From NCBI GenBank assembly GCA_036346355.1, contig CM070577.1, positions 14,011,666 to 14,075,665 of the forward strand: a stretch of DNA of 64,000 bases, written 5' to 3'. Positions 20,653 to 34,490 of this stretch are shown piece after piece. Origin of the DNA: Rhipidocladum racemiflorum (taxonomy: Eukaryota > Streptophyta > Magnoliopsida > Poales > Poaceae). Numbering within the stretch: position 1 is the stretch's first letter; each line of letters starts with the position of its first letter. The notes under the pieces are model-generated. The model did no database searches, had not been told where the DNA came from, and saw only the letters and a list, made by a program, of their open reading frames with translations. A program made the position numbers and the translations under genes.

Positions 20653-23475
20653 GTTGGTATCAGAGCGGGCTGTAGTTCCTTGGAATGTGTATTTTTAGTG
20701 TCATGTTATAGGTTACAACTAAAATGTGATGTGGAATAGCTTAGAAACATAACTTAGGTCTTAACTAAAATTTTGTCATAGGATAGCAACATTAAAACTT
20801 GCAAAAGTGGTATAACTAATCTAAAATTTGACACACATGGATGCACAGTAGGAAGGGTATGGGAGTCGTTGTTTACGCTTAAATGTTGTATTTAAGCCTT
20901 GTTGCTAAATGCTATATTTGATATAGTATGCTGCTATGTGTATGAGAGAATTGAATTGAATTGTTCGTGTTATTGTGTTAAAATGGGGTTGTGGTGCCGA
21001 AGGGTTTCGGCCACCTCTCTTTATTCATAGTAAGGGTGAGGTTTGACGGTGTGGCCGGTTAGCGCCATCACCGAAGAACTATTAACCCCTGTAGGAGAAG
21101 AAGTGCTTACCCTTTCTGTCGTAAATCGGGTAGTTGACTGGAGTCAAATAGAAGAGTTTGGTGGTGGATTCCTTCGTATGCTCTTTACCGTTCTAAGGGT
21201 CGGTTTCGGTTGGTTTTCTTGGTTTTAATTGATTGAAATCAAAAGAAAAGTGTTTGGTCTTGGATTTTCGCGGATTGTTCCATATGCGGTATGTGGTTTT
21301 GTCTTCCTTGGTTGAAGATGAAGAAGAAGAGTCTAGTGTTGCGCTTCTTTTGGTCGCCTTTCCAGCTTTGATGCTTAGTTTGTTGATTGCTTTATGGGGA
21401 GAAGCATTCAATTTATTCCTGTGTTTGTCTTTCTTCAAGGTCAAAAGAGTTATTGCGGCGTTATGCCAGACTTAGTTGTCCGGGCTGAAGTTCTGTGGCT
21501 TTGTAGGAGTAAATGGTGTTTGATTTCGTCATTTTACTGGTTTGAGAAATCATCTTTGAAAGCCCTTCTTGTTTCATGAAAGTTTGGGGTTTGAGGTTAA
21601 GGTTTTATTTGAAATGGATTACTTGATTGCTTGGTTTCCTTTAAGAAAATTGTCTTTCAACCATTTTCCTTTATGGGAGTCTTTGAGATTGAAATGTGTT
21701 TTGGAAAATTCCTTTTGCATGACCAAGTTTGGGTTGTCTCATTGCAATTTTGAGAGTCAAGTTTCCTTATGAATTTGGGGTAAGTTTTAAAACTAAAATG
21801 CTGCAAACAAAGTAAGTAGTCTTTTGACTGAAATCGTTTGTTCCTAGTAAGAATTGTTGTTTGGCATGTTATGTAGCATGTACCAATGTGGTTTATGGGA
21901 TGACGTATTGTTAATTTAATTTGTGAGTTTAAACAATTCAATGCGGTTGTTATCTCTAGCTTGAGAATAAATAGACTACTAGTGTTGTAGTTTACTCTTA
22001 GCGAGAATGATTGAATGTGTTAATGTATATGCTTAGAATCTGTTGCTTTGCTTTAAAAGTGCTTATGACCCCAATTATGTTTAAAGTTTTAAACCCTGTT
22101 GCATAGTTAGAACATTAAGATGTTGTAGACTGCTGTTATTGTTAAAGAAACTTTGCTGGTTGTTTAAAGATGTTCTAATCTAATGGGTTAATAGAGAAAT
22201 TTAATCGTGTTGACTAGTGACTTTAATTTGGAAGTTGATTAGAGTTGCTATTTACGTTGTTGCAAACTACTAGTATATTTTGGAAGTATGCAGTTGTGTC
22301 TCTACAATGCTAGTATTGATATCAATTGAGAAGACATAAGACTTATTGTTAATAATGTTGTTAAGGGCAGTGTTAATGCTAGTATTCAATCTATTTTAAA
22401 TAGTTGGAGTATGTTGTGTGGTGGTAATTTTGTTATCGCCTTTGTATAGGGTAGCTAAAAGTAATGTTGTTGGTTGATGAACATGCCCATTTGTTGTTAT
22501 TGATGACTAAGTAGTGGTGGTAACTGTTTAGATTACTCGCTGAAAAACCATGGTTAAATAGAGGAAAATGTTAACATGTTGCGATGGAATGAGCTTTGGA
22601 TAATTAACATGATGAATGATTTTATCCTTAATGAAAGTATAACTTAGAGTCTCACTTGCGAATTCTTCCCTGTGGAGATAATATTTACATGTTGAAGTCG
22701 TTTGTTAACTGAATAAGTTTCGATTGTCGAGACATTGACATATAGGTGGTATGAAATTTATAGGTTGATCATGCTGAAAGATTTGTTGAAGTACTATATT
22801 TCAAATGTAGAATAAGATGTATTATGATATGATGATCCGTGGGGATCATGTCGATGTAGTCTTGGTTGGGTTTTTTTATAAGCACCATAAATTTTAATTA
22901 AAAGTGTTGGAAATGGTAACTAGAGAAAGAATTTGTTACGTCAATTTTGTTAAAACCGGTTGGACTTTCTCAATGAGTAAGTAGTGAATTTCGAAGTCTT
23001 TAATGGAAAGCGTAGTGGAACATTAGAGATGATTGTATTTATGCTGAGCTTGTGTTTAAAAGCTTTTGGACTGGTTTGGTCGTTTGCCATTTTGGTTGAA
23101 GGGTTTTCGGTCAAGGTGTTCCATATGTTGTGTTTCAGAGTTTCCCTAAAACTCATAGAAATTGTTGACAATCTTTGGTTTTGGCTATTTTGTTTAATTT
23201 GTGCTATGTGTGTGGTTTTACACCCAAAAGTCTTTGAGTGGATCGCGCTCCTTCGCGTTCGCACTAAGTCATCTTTGGAGTAAATTTTAAAGGAAGCAGA
23301 AGGTCTTAGTGGGTTGTGTTGAAGACTCTTGAGATTTAAATTGTAACTCTTTTTGACTGGAGATGGATTTATTTGCATAATGTGTGTGATGTTTGCGAGT
23401 GCTTCAAAAAGGTGGATTTTATGAATGTTTTATAAAGTGATTTTGTTAGTGAGGTGTTCCATGTTTGAAACTCCA
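20653..23475 (+). other. Array X internal region, 5' part
   Basis: This is reverse-homologous to 2430-5116 of E1. No gag or pol motifs are present. Short frames at 21043-21228 and 21233-21475 correspond to the conserved MRYVVLSSLVEDEEEESS segment of the family but are separated by stops. The sequence breaks off near 23475, where the minus-strand array M begins. About 80 bp of the family sequence is missing between here and the resumption at 33181. Confidence 0.8.
20655..20670 (+). other. Primer-binding site (initiator Met tRNA type)
   Basis: TGGTATCAGAGCGGGC, two bases after the LTR end. The same site occurs in E1 and M. Confidence 0.92.
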
Positions 23476-24430
23476 AACTTACTTTGCAAATAAACCCTAA
23501 CTCCAAACTTTCACAAAATAGGAAGGGTTCTTCAAAGATGATTTTCTTAAACCAGCAAAATAACGAATCAAACACCACTTACTTCTACAAAGACACAGAA
23601 CTTCAGCCCGACACCAGTGCGGCAAAACTCCAATAACTCCGTTAACCTCGGAGAAAGACAAACACAGTGGATAAATTTGAATGCTTCTTCCCCATAAAGC
23701 CATCAACAAACTAATCATTAAAAGCTGAAAGGCGCCCAAAAGAAGCGCAACACTAGACTCCTCTTCTTCGTCTTCAACCCAGGAAGACAAAACCACACAA
23801 CGCATACGGAACGATACGCAAAAACCCAACATTTTTCATTTGATAAAAATCAACAAAAGCCAAGAAAAGCAATGAAAATCGATTGTCGAGCGGCAAAGAA
23901 CGTACGAAGGAATCCACCACCAAACTCTTCTATTTGACTCCAGTCAACTACCCGATCTACAACAGAGAGGGTAAGCACTCTTCTCCTACAGGGGTTAATA
24001 GTTCTTCGGTGATGGCGCGAACCGGCCATACCGTCAAACCTCGCCCTTACTATGAACAAAAAGAGGTGACCGAAACCCTTCGGTACCACAATTCCACTCT
24101 ATCACAACAACAAGAACAATTCAGTCATTTATCTCATAGACATAGCAACATGCTTTATCAAAGGAAGCACTCAACATCATAACTTAAATAGAACATTTAA
24201 GCATAAAGAAACGATACCCATACCCTTTCCTACTGTGCATCCATTGTGTGTCAAATTTTAGATTAGTTATACCACTTTTGCAAGTTTTAATGTTGCTATC
24301 CTATAACAAAATTTTAGTTAAGACCTAAGCCATGTTTCTAAGTTATTCCACATCATATTTTAGTTTTTCCCTATAGCATGACACTAAAAATTCACATTCC
24401 AAGGACCTACAAACCAGCTCGATACCAATC
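23476..24430 (-). other. Truncated internal 5' part with degenerate primer site
   Basis: This matches 29918-30870. The primer site next to the LTR (about 24411-24428) has lost several bases compared with 30853-30868. Short frames at 23497-23832 and 23850-24089 match the family's conserved hydrophobic/acidic segment. Confidence 0.75.
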
Positions 24431-26734
24431 AGTAACACCCGGCATTTAATATGCCCGAATGCTACCAAACATAAGCTAAACAACAACTAAAAATCACATT
24501 TAAACATAAATTCCAGCAAAGGTACATATGCTAAAAACCGATATTTCGCAGCATCTCCTTTGTTTTTCATGAATTAACACAATATCAATATCATGGCAAG
24601 ATATATCATAGCACCACGACATCTAAAACATCAACATAAATGGATGTATCATCAAACTACGCCAATAATACCACGCTCAACCACTTCATAAACTATAACG
24701 AAGCAAATAAGGGATCACAAGCATGCTAGATTAAACCATACATTAACTTTATGGCACAACTCTTAAAATCATGTCTCCAAGTGATTAATCATAGACTATG
24801 ATGGTGGAGCTACGTGTAGAAGTGTAGCTAAACCCCTTTTGCCCCATGCCGATCTCAAAGTACCTAAAAACAACATAAAACACAAGCGTGAGTTCGAAAC
24901 TCAGCAAGCATATTGTAATGGACAACAATAACAATATCATAGAAAATAACATCTCACATCATGTATATCATCTCAATCATGAACACTTTAACAAAATCAT
25001 CATCATTGTGTATGCAATGCAATGCAATGCTCATATCTCCTTGAAAACTCATACCGGTATGGTTGAGTACACACTGTCGGTGTGCACCCTCTCCCCTTCC
25101 ATCCCGAAGATGGAGGGTGCCTACTCCTCGCTTCCACAACCCACGGTAGATGGAATCACGATGTAGGACTTACTCTATTGGCTCTCCGGATTAGTCATAA
25201 CTTTCTCACCGACCTTCCCGGATTAGTTAATGACTTTCTCACCGCCCGGGCCATGTAACATGTCATGTATGCAAGAATGCCAACATCATATAAAACTCAT
25301 ATTTTAACACATGGCGTCATAACATCTTAAACATGCTCATCATATCATAGCAATCATTAACACATGGCAAGTGGACATATATCATGTAAACAATTCCATC
25401 TAATCTCAACATGCAACCTACAACTCGCTATCCATCACAACACACTTGCCTCAACCACGTGCAATGGATTGGCGGGAAGTAGAAGGCACTCCCGGGGTCA
25501 CACCTCCTGCACAGGGGTATCACACAATCACAATCATAACCACAAAATACTACGCAAACCTCCATCTAACCCGACATTGCTCCCTACTCGCAAAACCTAA
25601 AACAGAGGTTCTGTCCCGTCGGGACAGCAGCCTTGCAAAAGGCATAACTTGAGTTCTGGGACTCGGAACGAATTAAACGAGTACACCCTCGCGTATCTTA
25701 GGAAATTTCCCAACTTTCTCTAGGTATATGGAAAGACTGATTCGGACTCTAAAGTCGTCTAATCTACAGATTACCGAGATCTGTTCCAATCGCGTCACAG
25801 ATTTTAACACGCTCGGTAAAACGGCCATAACTTTCAAACGGCTGATCGGATTTTAACGTGCTTTATGTCCACGGAAATATAATTAAATTATCTACAACTT
25901 CTTTTAAGTCCGTATGGACAGATTCGGACTCTAAATCGACGAAAACTCGAACCCTATCCCGGCTGCTCAATCTGCCCGAAAACAGAAACGTGGCAACGTC
26001 TAGATCTAACCCAAAGAACTCCAATCCAGCACCACCAATTGATCTAAAAACTTGATAATCACCCTAAGAACAGTACCTAGATCAATTCCAAGGATCCCCA
26101 TGATCATACCTTTGCCCAACGAACGAATCTCCAATAGATCTCCTCGCGGATCGCTCCTCGCTCCACGCTCCTCGCTCCTCGCTCCAACGGATGGATCCAC
26201 AAGGTGCAGAGGTGTGGAGACCACCCTAGGGCAGCAAGGGGGTGGAGGAGAGGTGGTGGAGAGGTGGGGCAATGGAGTAGAGCAAGGGGGAGGCACAAGG
26301 CTCAAAGGGAAGGGGCGGCTAGGGCTTGGCAAGTGGGGGGGAGGTGAGGGGGCGCACCAAGGCCTCAAGGGGCGCAAAGGCAGCAGGGTGGACACCCCAA
26401 AGGGGCAGGGAAACCCCTTTTACCAGCCCCCACACCCAATTCTAGTCCGTTACGGAGACCTAATACATCCCACCAAAGCCCAAAACTCCCCCGGGAAGGC
26501 CCAAAACCCCGAAAACGGCCCGGAAAAGCTATTAACCTCCATAACCTATAGTTTTAACCTTAATTCCACATTTCATACTATTTTTAACCATATCAAGCAT
26601 GTAAAATAAAGTTATGACACTCCGTGGCGACATAACACTTCAACCGGCCCAAAAACGCGAGAAAACCCTAAGCCGAAAGGTTTTTATTCTCTAGTTTCAC
26701 CTTCTATAACGTCACACCAAACCATAGTGTCACA
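24431..26734 (-). repeat. Array M left LTR
   Basis: This 2304-bp LTR is near-identical to 30871-33180. Its minus-strand 3' end has lost the canonical CA (plus-strand AGTAACACCC instead of TGTAACACCC). A polypurine tract follows at 26735-26748. The hairpin module is at 24889-24903. The long plus-strand frame 26052-26609 is antisense to the GC-rich leader and is not a gene. Confidence 0.85.
24889..24903 (-). promoter_or_regulatory. LTR hairpin module in M, left copy
   Basis: On the minus strand TGAGTT-TCG-AACTCA, with AG 24 nt downstream at 24864-24865. Confidence 0.75.
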
Positions 26735-29700
26735 TTCTTCCCCCCTTCAACAGGATTCGACCTCGAATCCGAAGGACGCCAAAAACAACAACAAAGTCCC
26801 CAAGGGACAAAAGGCTTCTCTGCAGCACAAAACATTCGCACAACGACTAGAACCGAAAACAAACGACAAACGAGTTCCCAAAACCAACACTTAAAGAAAA
26901 AGTGTTGATCTAGCTCAACTAAGGGCAACCGCTCACACTTCAACTTTCAATTCAAATCCCAAACAGAATCTGCGTTTCAACCTCGAAGGGCTTCAACAAC
27001 CCAAAACGCTCGAATCCTCACGACAAACACCTCACCCTTCTATCACAACCTACCTGACTACACACTGCAATAAACTCAACATGACAAAGTCAAAGGAAGT
27101 CACAATTCCTTTAACGACCTCTCTTCATTCCCGAAAGTTTCCATCGAGGCGAATAACTCATTAAGGCACACTAGCCCTTCCGATACACGATCATACTAAC
27201 ATTTTATTCCATCCTTTCCCAGGCAAGACTCAAACCCAAAAACAACTAGTGAAGACAACTGCTCACGGCAGGGCAATTATCACCGATCTACCGTCAACTT
27301 CACTTCCACCCATCGCTACTCTTAGTAAAGGTTAAACCCATACATCATCAACCTCCATCACAAACCACCCTTATACCACTAAGGTTCGACACCTAGCCCA
27401 AGCTAGGATCGAAAACCTTACCAAACCACAATTGGTTCCTTTCTTAAGAGGGTATCGCCCTCACACAAAAACACTTAGCTATCAAGCCCAAGTGTACACA
27501 CAACAACTCAAACCCAAAGCGTTAACAACCATTTTGAAAAGAACTCGGCAACATCCAAGCCAAAACACAAAGGAAGCATAAATCCCCTACATCACAACCA
27601 ACATACCAGAAATTGTTCATTGCTTCTTTTCATACTAGAAAGCAAGGGAAATCTCGTTTCATGACATAAATGCACACTCTTCAGGAGCACTCCGGATTAG
27701 TCATATCTCCATATATGACTTTCTCACCGACCTGGCTCAACGACTCTTTTATCATTTAACATGTAAAAACGATGTCATGTTTACTTTTCACCATTCCCTC
27801 ATCATGTAACCACACTACCGAATAGTCATTCACATGATGACTTCGCCTCAGTATCATATGAATAAATCTCGAATAACATCGAGAGTTGCGCTTAATTCAT
27901 ATAAACTATGACGGCAACATCGTTAATCAACAAAACACCACATCGTGTGAAAACCCATCTTCGATTTAACACTAGCTTTGCAACACCTCGCAAAATCAAA
28001 CTCAACCCTTTGGAACATAACATCGACTCCAAAATCAAACATCTGCAGACACAAGCGCCATAAATTTTTATCAAAAGAGGGAAACTCAATCCAAAAGAAA
28101 ACTCTTCACTAACCAAATTCACTTATGAAACATTCATAAAAATCCGGACTTGTAAAACATCCGCACACCGGACACATTTTCCAAATGACTCCAACTCTAG
28201 TCAAATAGAGTTACACATCAAGGGCTTAACTCAAAAGTTTCCAACACAACCCTTTATGACCATCTGCTTCCTTTTAAAATTAATTCCAAAGATAAATCGG
28301 TCTTGACGCGAAGGGCGCGATCCACTCAAAAACTTTTGGATGTAAACTCAAACTCACAACACGAACTAAACAAATTCGCCAAAACCAAAGGTCGACACCA
28401 ACCACTACGAGTTTTGGGAAACTCAAACTCAACATAAGGAACACCTCAACCGAAAGCATTCAACCAAGATGGCAAACAACCAAACCAGTTTCAAAGGTTT
28501 TTAGACAACATTTCGACATGAAAGGAACCATCTCTAGTACTCCACTACGCTTTCCATTAAAGACTTCAATAATCACTATTTACTATCCGAGAAGCCCCAA
28601 CACAAATAAATCGTAAACTTCACAACAAATTCTTCCTCTAGTTACCAATCCCAACACTTTTAATTAGGGTTTAAGGTGCTTATCGAAAAAGGCACCCAAC
28701 CAAAACTATATTGACATGACCCTCACGGGTCACCGAATCATAATACATCTTATTCCAAGTTGGAAACATAGTATTTCAATAAATCTTTCAGCAAGATCAG
28801 CATATAAATTTCATGCCACCTATATATTCACGTCTCGACAACCGAACCTTATTCGGTTAAACAACGACTTCAACATGTAAATATTATCTCTACAAGACAA
28901 AGTTCATAACTAGGATTCCAAGGCATACATTCATTAAGGATGAAATTGTACATCATGTTAATTATCCAAAGCTCACTCCATCGCAACATGTTAAAATTTT
29001 CCTCTATTTTAACCATGGTTTTCCAACGAATAATCTAAACAGCTACCACAACTACTTAGTCATCAATAACAACAAATGGGCATAATCATCAACCAACAAC
29101 ATTACTTTTAGCTACCCTATACATAGGTGATAACAAAATTACCACCACACAACATACTCCCACTATTTAAAATAGACTGAATACTAGCATTAACACTACC
29201 ATTAACAACATCATTAACAATAAGTCTTATGTCTTCTCCATTGATATCAATACTAGCATCGTAGCGACACAACTGCATACTTCCAAAGATACTAGTAGTT
29301 TGCAACAACATAAATAGCAACTCTAATCAACATCCAAATTAAAGTCACTAGTCAACACGATTAAATTTCTCTATTAATCCATTAGATTAGAACATCTTTA
29401 ACAACCAGCAAAGTTTCTTTCACAATAACAGCAGTCTACATCATCTTAATGTTTTAACTATGCATCAAAGTTTAAACTTTTAACATTAACAAGGATCATA
29501 AGCACTTTTAAAGCAAGGCAACAGATTATAAGCATGTACATTAACACATTTAATCATTCTCGCTAAGAGTAAACTGCAACACTAGTAGTCTATTTATTCT
29601 CAAGCTAGAGATATTAATCACATTGAATTGATTCAACTCAAAATTTAACTTAGCAACACATCAATCCATAAACCACATTGTTACCTACTACATAACATGC

Positions 29701-30852
29701 TAAACATCAATTCTTACTAGGGACAAACGATTTCACTCAAAAGACTACTTTGTTTACAGCATTTTAGTTTTAAAACTCATCCTAAGTTCATAAGTAAAAT
29801 TTGACTCTCAAAATTGCGATGAGACAAACCCAAACTTGGTCATGCAAAGGAATTCTCCAAAATACTTTTTAAATCTCAAAGACTCCTACTGGAGGGAACC
29901 AATCGATCAAATATACCTTTGCAAATAAACCCTAACTCCAAACTTTCACAAAATAGGAAGGGTTCTTCAAAGATGATTTTCTTAAACCAAAGAAAATAAC
30001 GAATCAAACACCACTTACTTCTACAAAGACACGTAACTTCAGCCACAAAGCCAGTGTCCGCATAACTCCTCAATAACTCCGTTAACCTCGGAGAAAGACA
30101 AACACAGGGATAAATTTGAATGCTTCTTCCCCATAAAGCCATCAACAAACTAATCATTAAAACTGGAAAGGCGCCCAAAAGAAGCGCAACACTAGACTCC
30201 TCTTCTTCGTCTTCAACCAAGGAAGACAAAACCACACACCGCATACGGAACGATCCACAAAAACCCAACATTTTTCATTTGATTCAAATCAACTAAAGCC
30301 AAGAAAAGCAACGAAAATCGATCGCCGAGCGGCAAAGAACGTCATTTAAGGAATCCACCACCAAACTCTTCTATTTGACTCCAGTCAACTACCCGATCTA
30401 CAACAGAGAGGGTAAGCACTCTTCTCCTACAGGGGTTAATAGTTCTTCGGTGATGGCGCTAACCGGCCATACCGTCAAACCTCGCCCTTACTATGAACAA
30501 AAAGAGGTGACCGAAACCCTTCGGTACCACAATTCCACTCTATCACAACAACAAGAACAATTCAGTCATTTATCTCATAGACATAGCAACATGCTTTATC
30601 AAAGGAAGCATTCAACATCATAACATAAATACAACATTTAAGCATAAAGAAATGATACCCATACCCTTTCCTACTGTGCATCCATTGTGTGTCAAATTTT
30701 AGATTAGTTATACCACTTTTGCAAGTTTTAATGTTGCTATCCTATAACAAAATTTTAGTTAAGACCTAAGCCATGTTTCTAAGTTATTCCACATCATATT
30801 TTAGTTTTTCCCTATAGCATGACACTAAAAATTCACATTCCAAGGACCTACA
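26735..30852 (-). other. Array M internal region, no gag or pol
   Basis: 4.1 kb homologous to the E1 and X internal regions. It starts with the polypurine tract (26735-26748) on the LTR side. The only frame of note is 29876-30271 (131 codons), carrying the family's VVLSSLVEDEEEESS segment. No enzyme motifs are present. Confidence 0.75.
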
Positions 30853-30868
30853 GCCCGCTCTGATACCA
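30853..30868 (-). other. Primer-binding site of array M
   Basis: TGGTATCAGAGCGGGC on the minus strand, two bases from the LTR that starts at 30871. Confidence 0.92.
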
Positions 30869-30870
30869 AC

Positions 30871-33180
30871 TGTAACACCCCGGCATTTAATATGCCCGAA
30901 TGCTACCAAACATAAGCTAAACAACAACTAAAAATCACATTTAAACATAAATTCCAGCAAAGGTACATATGCTAAAAACCGATATTTCGGCAGCATCTCC
31001 TTTGTTTTTTTCATGAATTAACACAATATCAATATCATGGCAAGATATATCATAGCACACGACATCTAAAACATCAACATAAATGGATGTATCATCAAAC
31101 TACGCCAATAATACCACGCTCAACCACTTCATAAACTATAACGAAGCAAATAAGGGATCACAAGCATGCTAGATTAAACCATACATTAACTTTATGGCAC
31201 AACTCTTAAAATCATGTCTCCAAGTGATTAATCATAGACTATGATGGTGGAGCTACGTGTAGAAGTGTAGCTAAACCCCTTTTTCCCGCATGCCGATCTC
31301 AAAGTACCTAAAAACAACATAAAACACAAGCGTGAGTTCGAAACTCAGCAAGCATATTGTAATGGACAACAATAACAATATCATAGAAAATAACATCTCA
31401 CATCATGTATATCATCTCAATCATGAACACTTTAACAAAATCATCATCATTGTGTATGCAATGCAATGCAATGCTCATATCTCCTTGGAAACTCATACGG
31501 TATGGTTGAGTACACACCCGTCGGTGTGCACCCTCTCCCCCCTTCCATCCCGAAGATGGAGGGTGCCTACCCCTCGCTTCCACAACCCATGGTAGATGGA
31601 ATCACGATGTAGGACTTACTCTATTGGCTCTCCGGATTAGTCATAACTTTCTCACCGACCTTCCCGGATTAGTTAATGACTTTCTCACCGCCCGGGCCAT
31701 GTAACATGTCATGTATGCAAGCATGCCAACATCATATAAAACTCATATTTTAACACATGGCGTCATAACATCTTAAACATGCTCATCATATCATAGCAAT
31801 CATTAACACATGGCAAGTGGACATATATCATGTAAACAATTCCATCTAATCTCAACATGCAACCTACAACTCGCTATCCATCACAACACACTTGCCTCAA
31901 CCACGTGCAACGGATTGGCGGGAAGTAGAAGGCACTCCCGGGGTCACACCTCCTGCACAGGGGTATCACACAATCACAATCATAACCACAAAATACTACG
32001 CAAACCTCCATCTAACCCGACATTGCTCCCTACTCGCAAAACCTAAAACAGAGGTTCTGTCCCGTCGGGACAGCAGCCTTGCAAAAGGCATAACTTGAGT
32101 TCTGGGACTCCGAATGAATTAAACGAGTACACCCTCGCGTAGCTTAGGAAATTTCCCAACTTTCTCTAGGTATATGGAAAGACTGATTCGGACTCTAAAG
32201 TCGTCTAATCTACAGATTACCGAGATCTGTTCCAATCGCGTCACAGATTTTAACACGCTCGGTAAAACAGCCATAACTTTCAAACGGCTGATCGGATTTT
32301 AACGTGCTTTATGTCCACGGAAAGATAATTAAATTATCTACAACTTCTTTTAAGTCCATACGGACAGATTCGGATTCTAAATCGACGAAAACTCGAACCC
32401 TAGCCCGACTGCTCAATCTGCCCGAAAACAGAAACGTGGCAATGTCTAGATCTAACCCAAAGAACTCCAATCCAGCACCACCAATTGATCTAAAAACTTG
32501 ATAATCACCCTAATAACAGTACCTAGATCAATTCCAAGGATCCCCATGATCATACCTTTGCCCAACGAACGAATCTCCAATAGATCTCCTCGCGGATCGC
32601 TCCTCGCTCCACGCTCCTCGCTCCTTGCTCCAACGGATGGATCCACAAGGTGCAGAGGTGTGGAGACCACCCTAGGGCAGCAAGGGGGTGGAGGAGAGGT
32701 GGTGGAGAGGTGGGGCAATGGAGGAGAGCAAGGGGGAGGCGCAAGGCTCAAAGGGAAGGGGCGGCTAGGGCTTGGCAAGTGGTGGGGAGGTGAGGGGGCG
32801 CACCAAGGCCTCAAGGGGCGCAAAGGCAGCAGGGTGGACGCCCCAAAGGGGCAGGGAAACCCCTTTTACCAGTCCCCACACCCAATTCTAGTCCGTTACG
32901 GAGACCTAATCCATCCCACCAAAGCCCAAAACTCCCCCGGGAAGGCCCAAAACCCCGGAAACGGCCCGGAAAAGCTATTAACCTCCATAACCTATAGTTT
33001 TAACCTTAATTCCACATTTCATACTGTTTTTAACCATATCAAGCACGTAAAATAAAGTTATGACACTCCGTGGCGACATAACACTTCAACCGGCCCAAAA
33101 ACGCGAGAAAACCCTAAGCCGAAAGGTTTTTATTCTCTAGTTTCACCTTCTATAACGTCACACCAAACCATAGTGTCACA
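30871..33180 (-). repeat. Array M right LTR (5' LTR role)
   Basis: A 2310-bp LTR from TGTAACACCCC to TAGTGTCACA in plus-strand reading, next to an intact primer site. It carries the hairpin module at 31333-31347. At 33181 the plus-strand array X resumes with GTTCTCTTCC. Confidence 0.88.
31333..31347 (-). promoter_or_regulatory. LTR hairpin module in M, right copy
   Basis: Same as the left M copy, minus strand TGAGTT-TCG-AACTCA. Confidence 0.75.
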
Positions 33181-34490
33181 GTTCTCTTCCAAAATGTTAG
33201 ATTTGGATGAAATGCAATGTTTTGCAAGTTCAGTTTTCAATTGATGTGGGATGTGATGCGACGTGGTGTTTTACTGTCAACTATGCTGCCGTCATAGTCC
33301 AGATGAATTTCCGCAACATTCGATGTTAATTGTGTTTCCATTATTTGATGCCGAGGAAGAAGTCGTCATGTGAATGACTATTCGGTAGTGTTGTTACATG
33401 ATGAAGGAATGGTGAAAAGTAAACATGACATCGTTTTTTTAGATGTTAAATGATAAAAGAGTCGTTGAGCCAGGTCGGTGAGAAAGTCATATATGGAGAT
33501 ATGACTAATCCGGAGTGCTCTTGCAGAATGTGCATTCATGTCATGAAACGAGATTTCCCTTGCTTTCTAGTATGAAAAGAAAAGCATGAATAATTTCTGG
33601 TGTTGGTTGTGGTGAAGGGATTTGTGTTTCCTTTGCGTTTTGGCTTAGGAAATTAAAATGAATATTATCTGGTTGTTGTCGAATCCTTTCCAAAGTGGTT
33701 TTAGCGCTTTGGGGTTTGAGTTGTTGGATGAGGGCCACTTGGGTTCATGTTTATGATTGTGCTCTTTATCGTGGTCCTTTGAGTGGAAGGTTGTGTATGA
33801 CTCAATGCAAACCTTCGTGGAGAATTGTGTCGTTGAGGTGTTCCTCAGTAGGGTTGATTAAATTATTAGTGGACCATTTGGTGGTTGCTAGTAATCACTT
33901 TTCCTTTTGAAGTGTATTGGATTTTTTTTGTCGTTGGGCAATGAGCGAGTTATGTCAACCGCAGAGGAACGTTCGGTCGTTTCTGTAACACGAGTCTTAC
34001 GGATCCTGGATATAAAGTAGGTTGTTCGTGCTGGTGGTAATTTTAGAGCGTTGTGTCTCTCCTGTTTCGCGTCGTCTTGAGTATAAGGAACAACAGAAGG
34101 GAGGTTGGTACTGTGTTTTTCTGGAGAATAGCATGAGTTAAAGGGATCGGGCACTTCAGTGCCAAGGAATGCTTAGAACGAGGAGTATGAGACCATTTTC
34201 TTTTGTGGGCTGTTTGAGAATTTATCTTATCGCTTGGGGTCGTGCTGAGACCGTGTGTGAGTACTTTGTGTTTCAATGTTGAGTAAAGGTCTCGCAAGTT
34301 TTGATTGTGAGTTATCTTTAAAGCTGTCAGTCTTTGATCCTTAGCTCCTTGCCTCAGAGTGCTGGCTGGTGCAAATTGTAGGGGCTTCTAAGCGGGTTCT
34401 GAGGCGTGAACCATAACTCCCTTTGATTTGGTTGTTTGCGAAGTGGCGTGTCTCGGATTCGGGGTCAAATCCTGTTGAAGGGGGGAAAAA
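33181..34490 (+). other. Array X internal region, 3' part with polypurine tract
   Basis: It continues the region broken at 23475 and is reverse-homologous to about 1019-2310 of E1. It ends with the tract GAAGGGGGGAAAAA (34477-34490) before the LTR. No genes are seen. Confidence 0.82.

Larger units (their letters stand above)
23476..33180 (-). mobile_element. M: minus-strand array of a related subfamily
   Basis: Read on the minus strand the order is LTR (33180-30871), primer site, internal region, LTR (26734-24431), then a second internal 5' part cut at about 23480. The segments 23483-26734 and 29918-33180 are near-identical direct copies of about 3.25 kb, each consisting of internal 5' part plus LTR. 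No clean 5-bp duplication is found because the left end is truncated. The array lies inverted within array X. Confidence 0.82.

Noticed and set aside
20655..20670. tRNA-like string
   Set aside because: It is a retrotransposon primer site and not a tRNA gene. No cloverleaf is present. The same holds at 5099, 30853 and 55016.
26052..26609. 185-codon plus-strand frame, repeated at 32498-33055
   Set aside because: It is antisense to the GC-rich leader of the M LTRs and is conserved only because the LTRs are copies.
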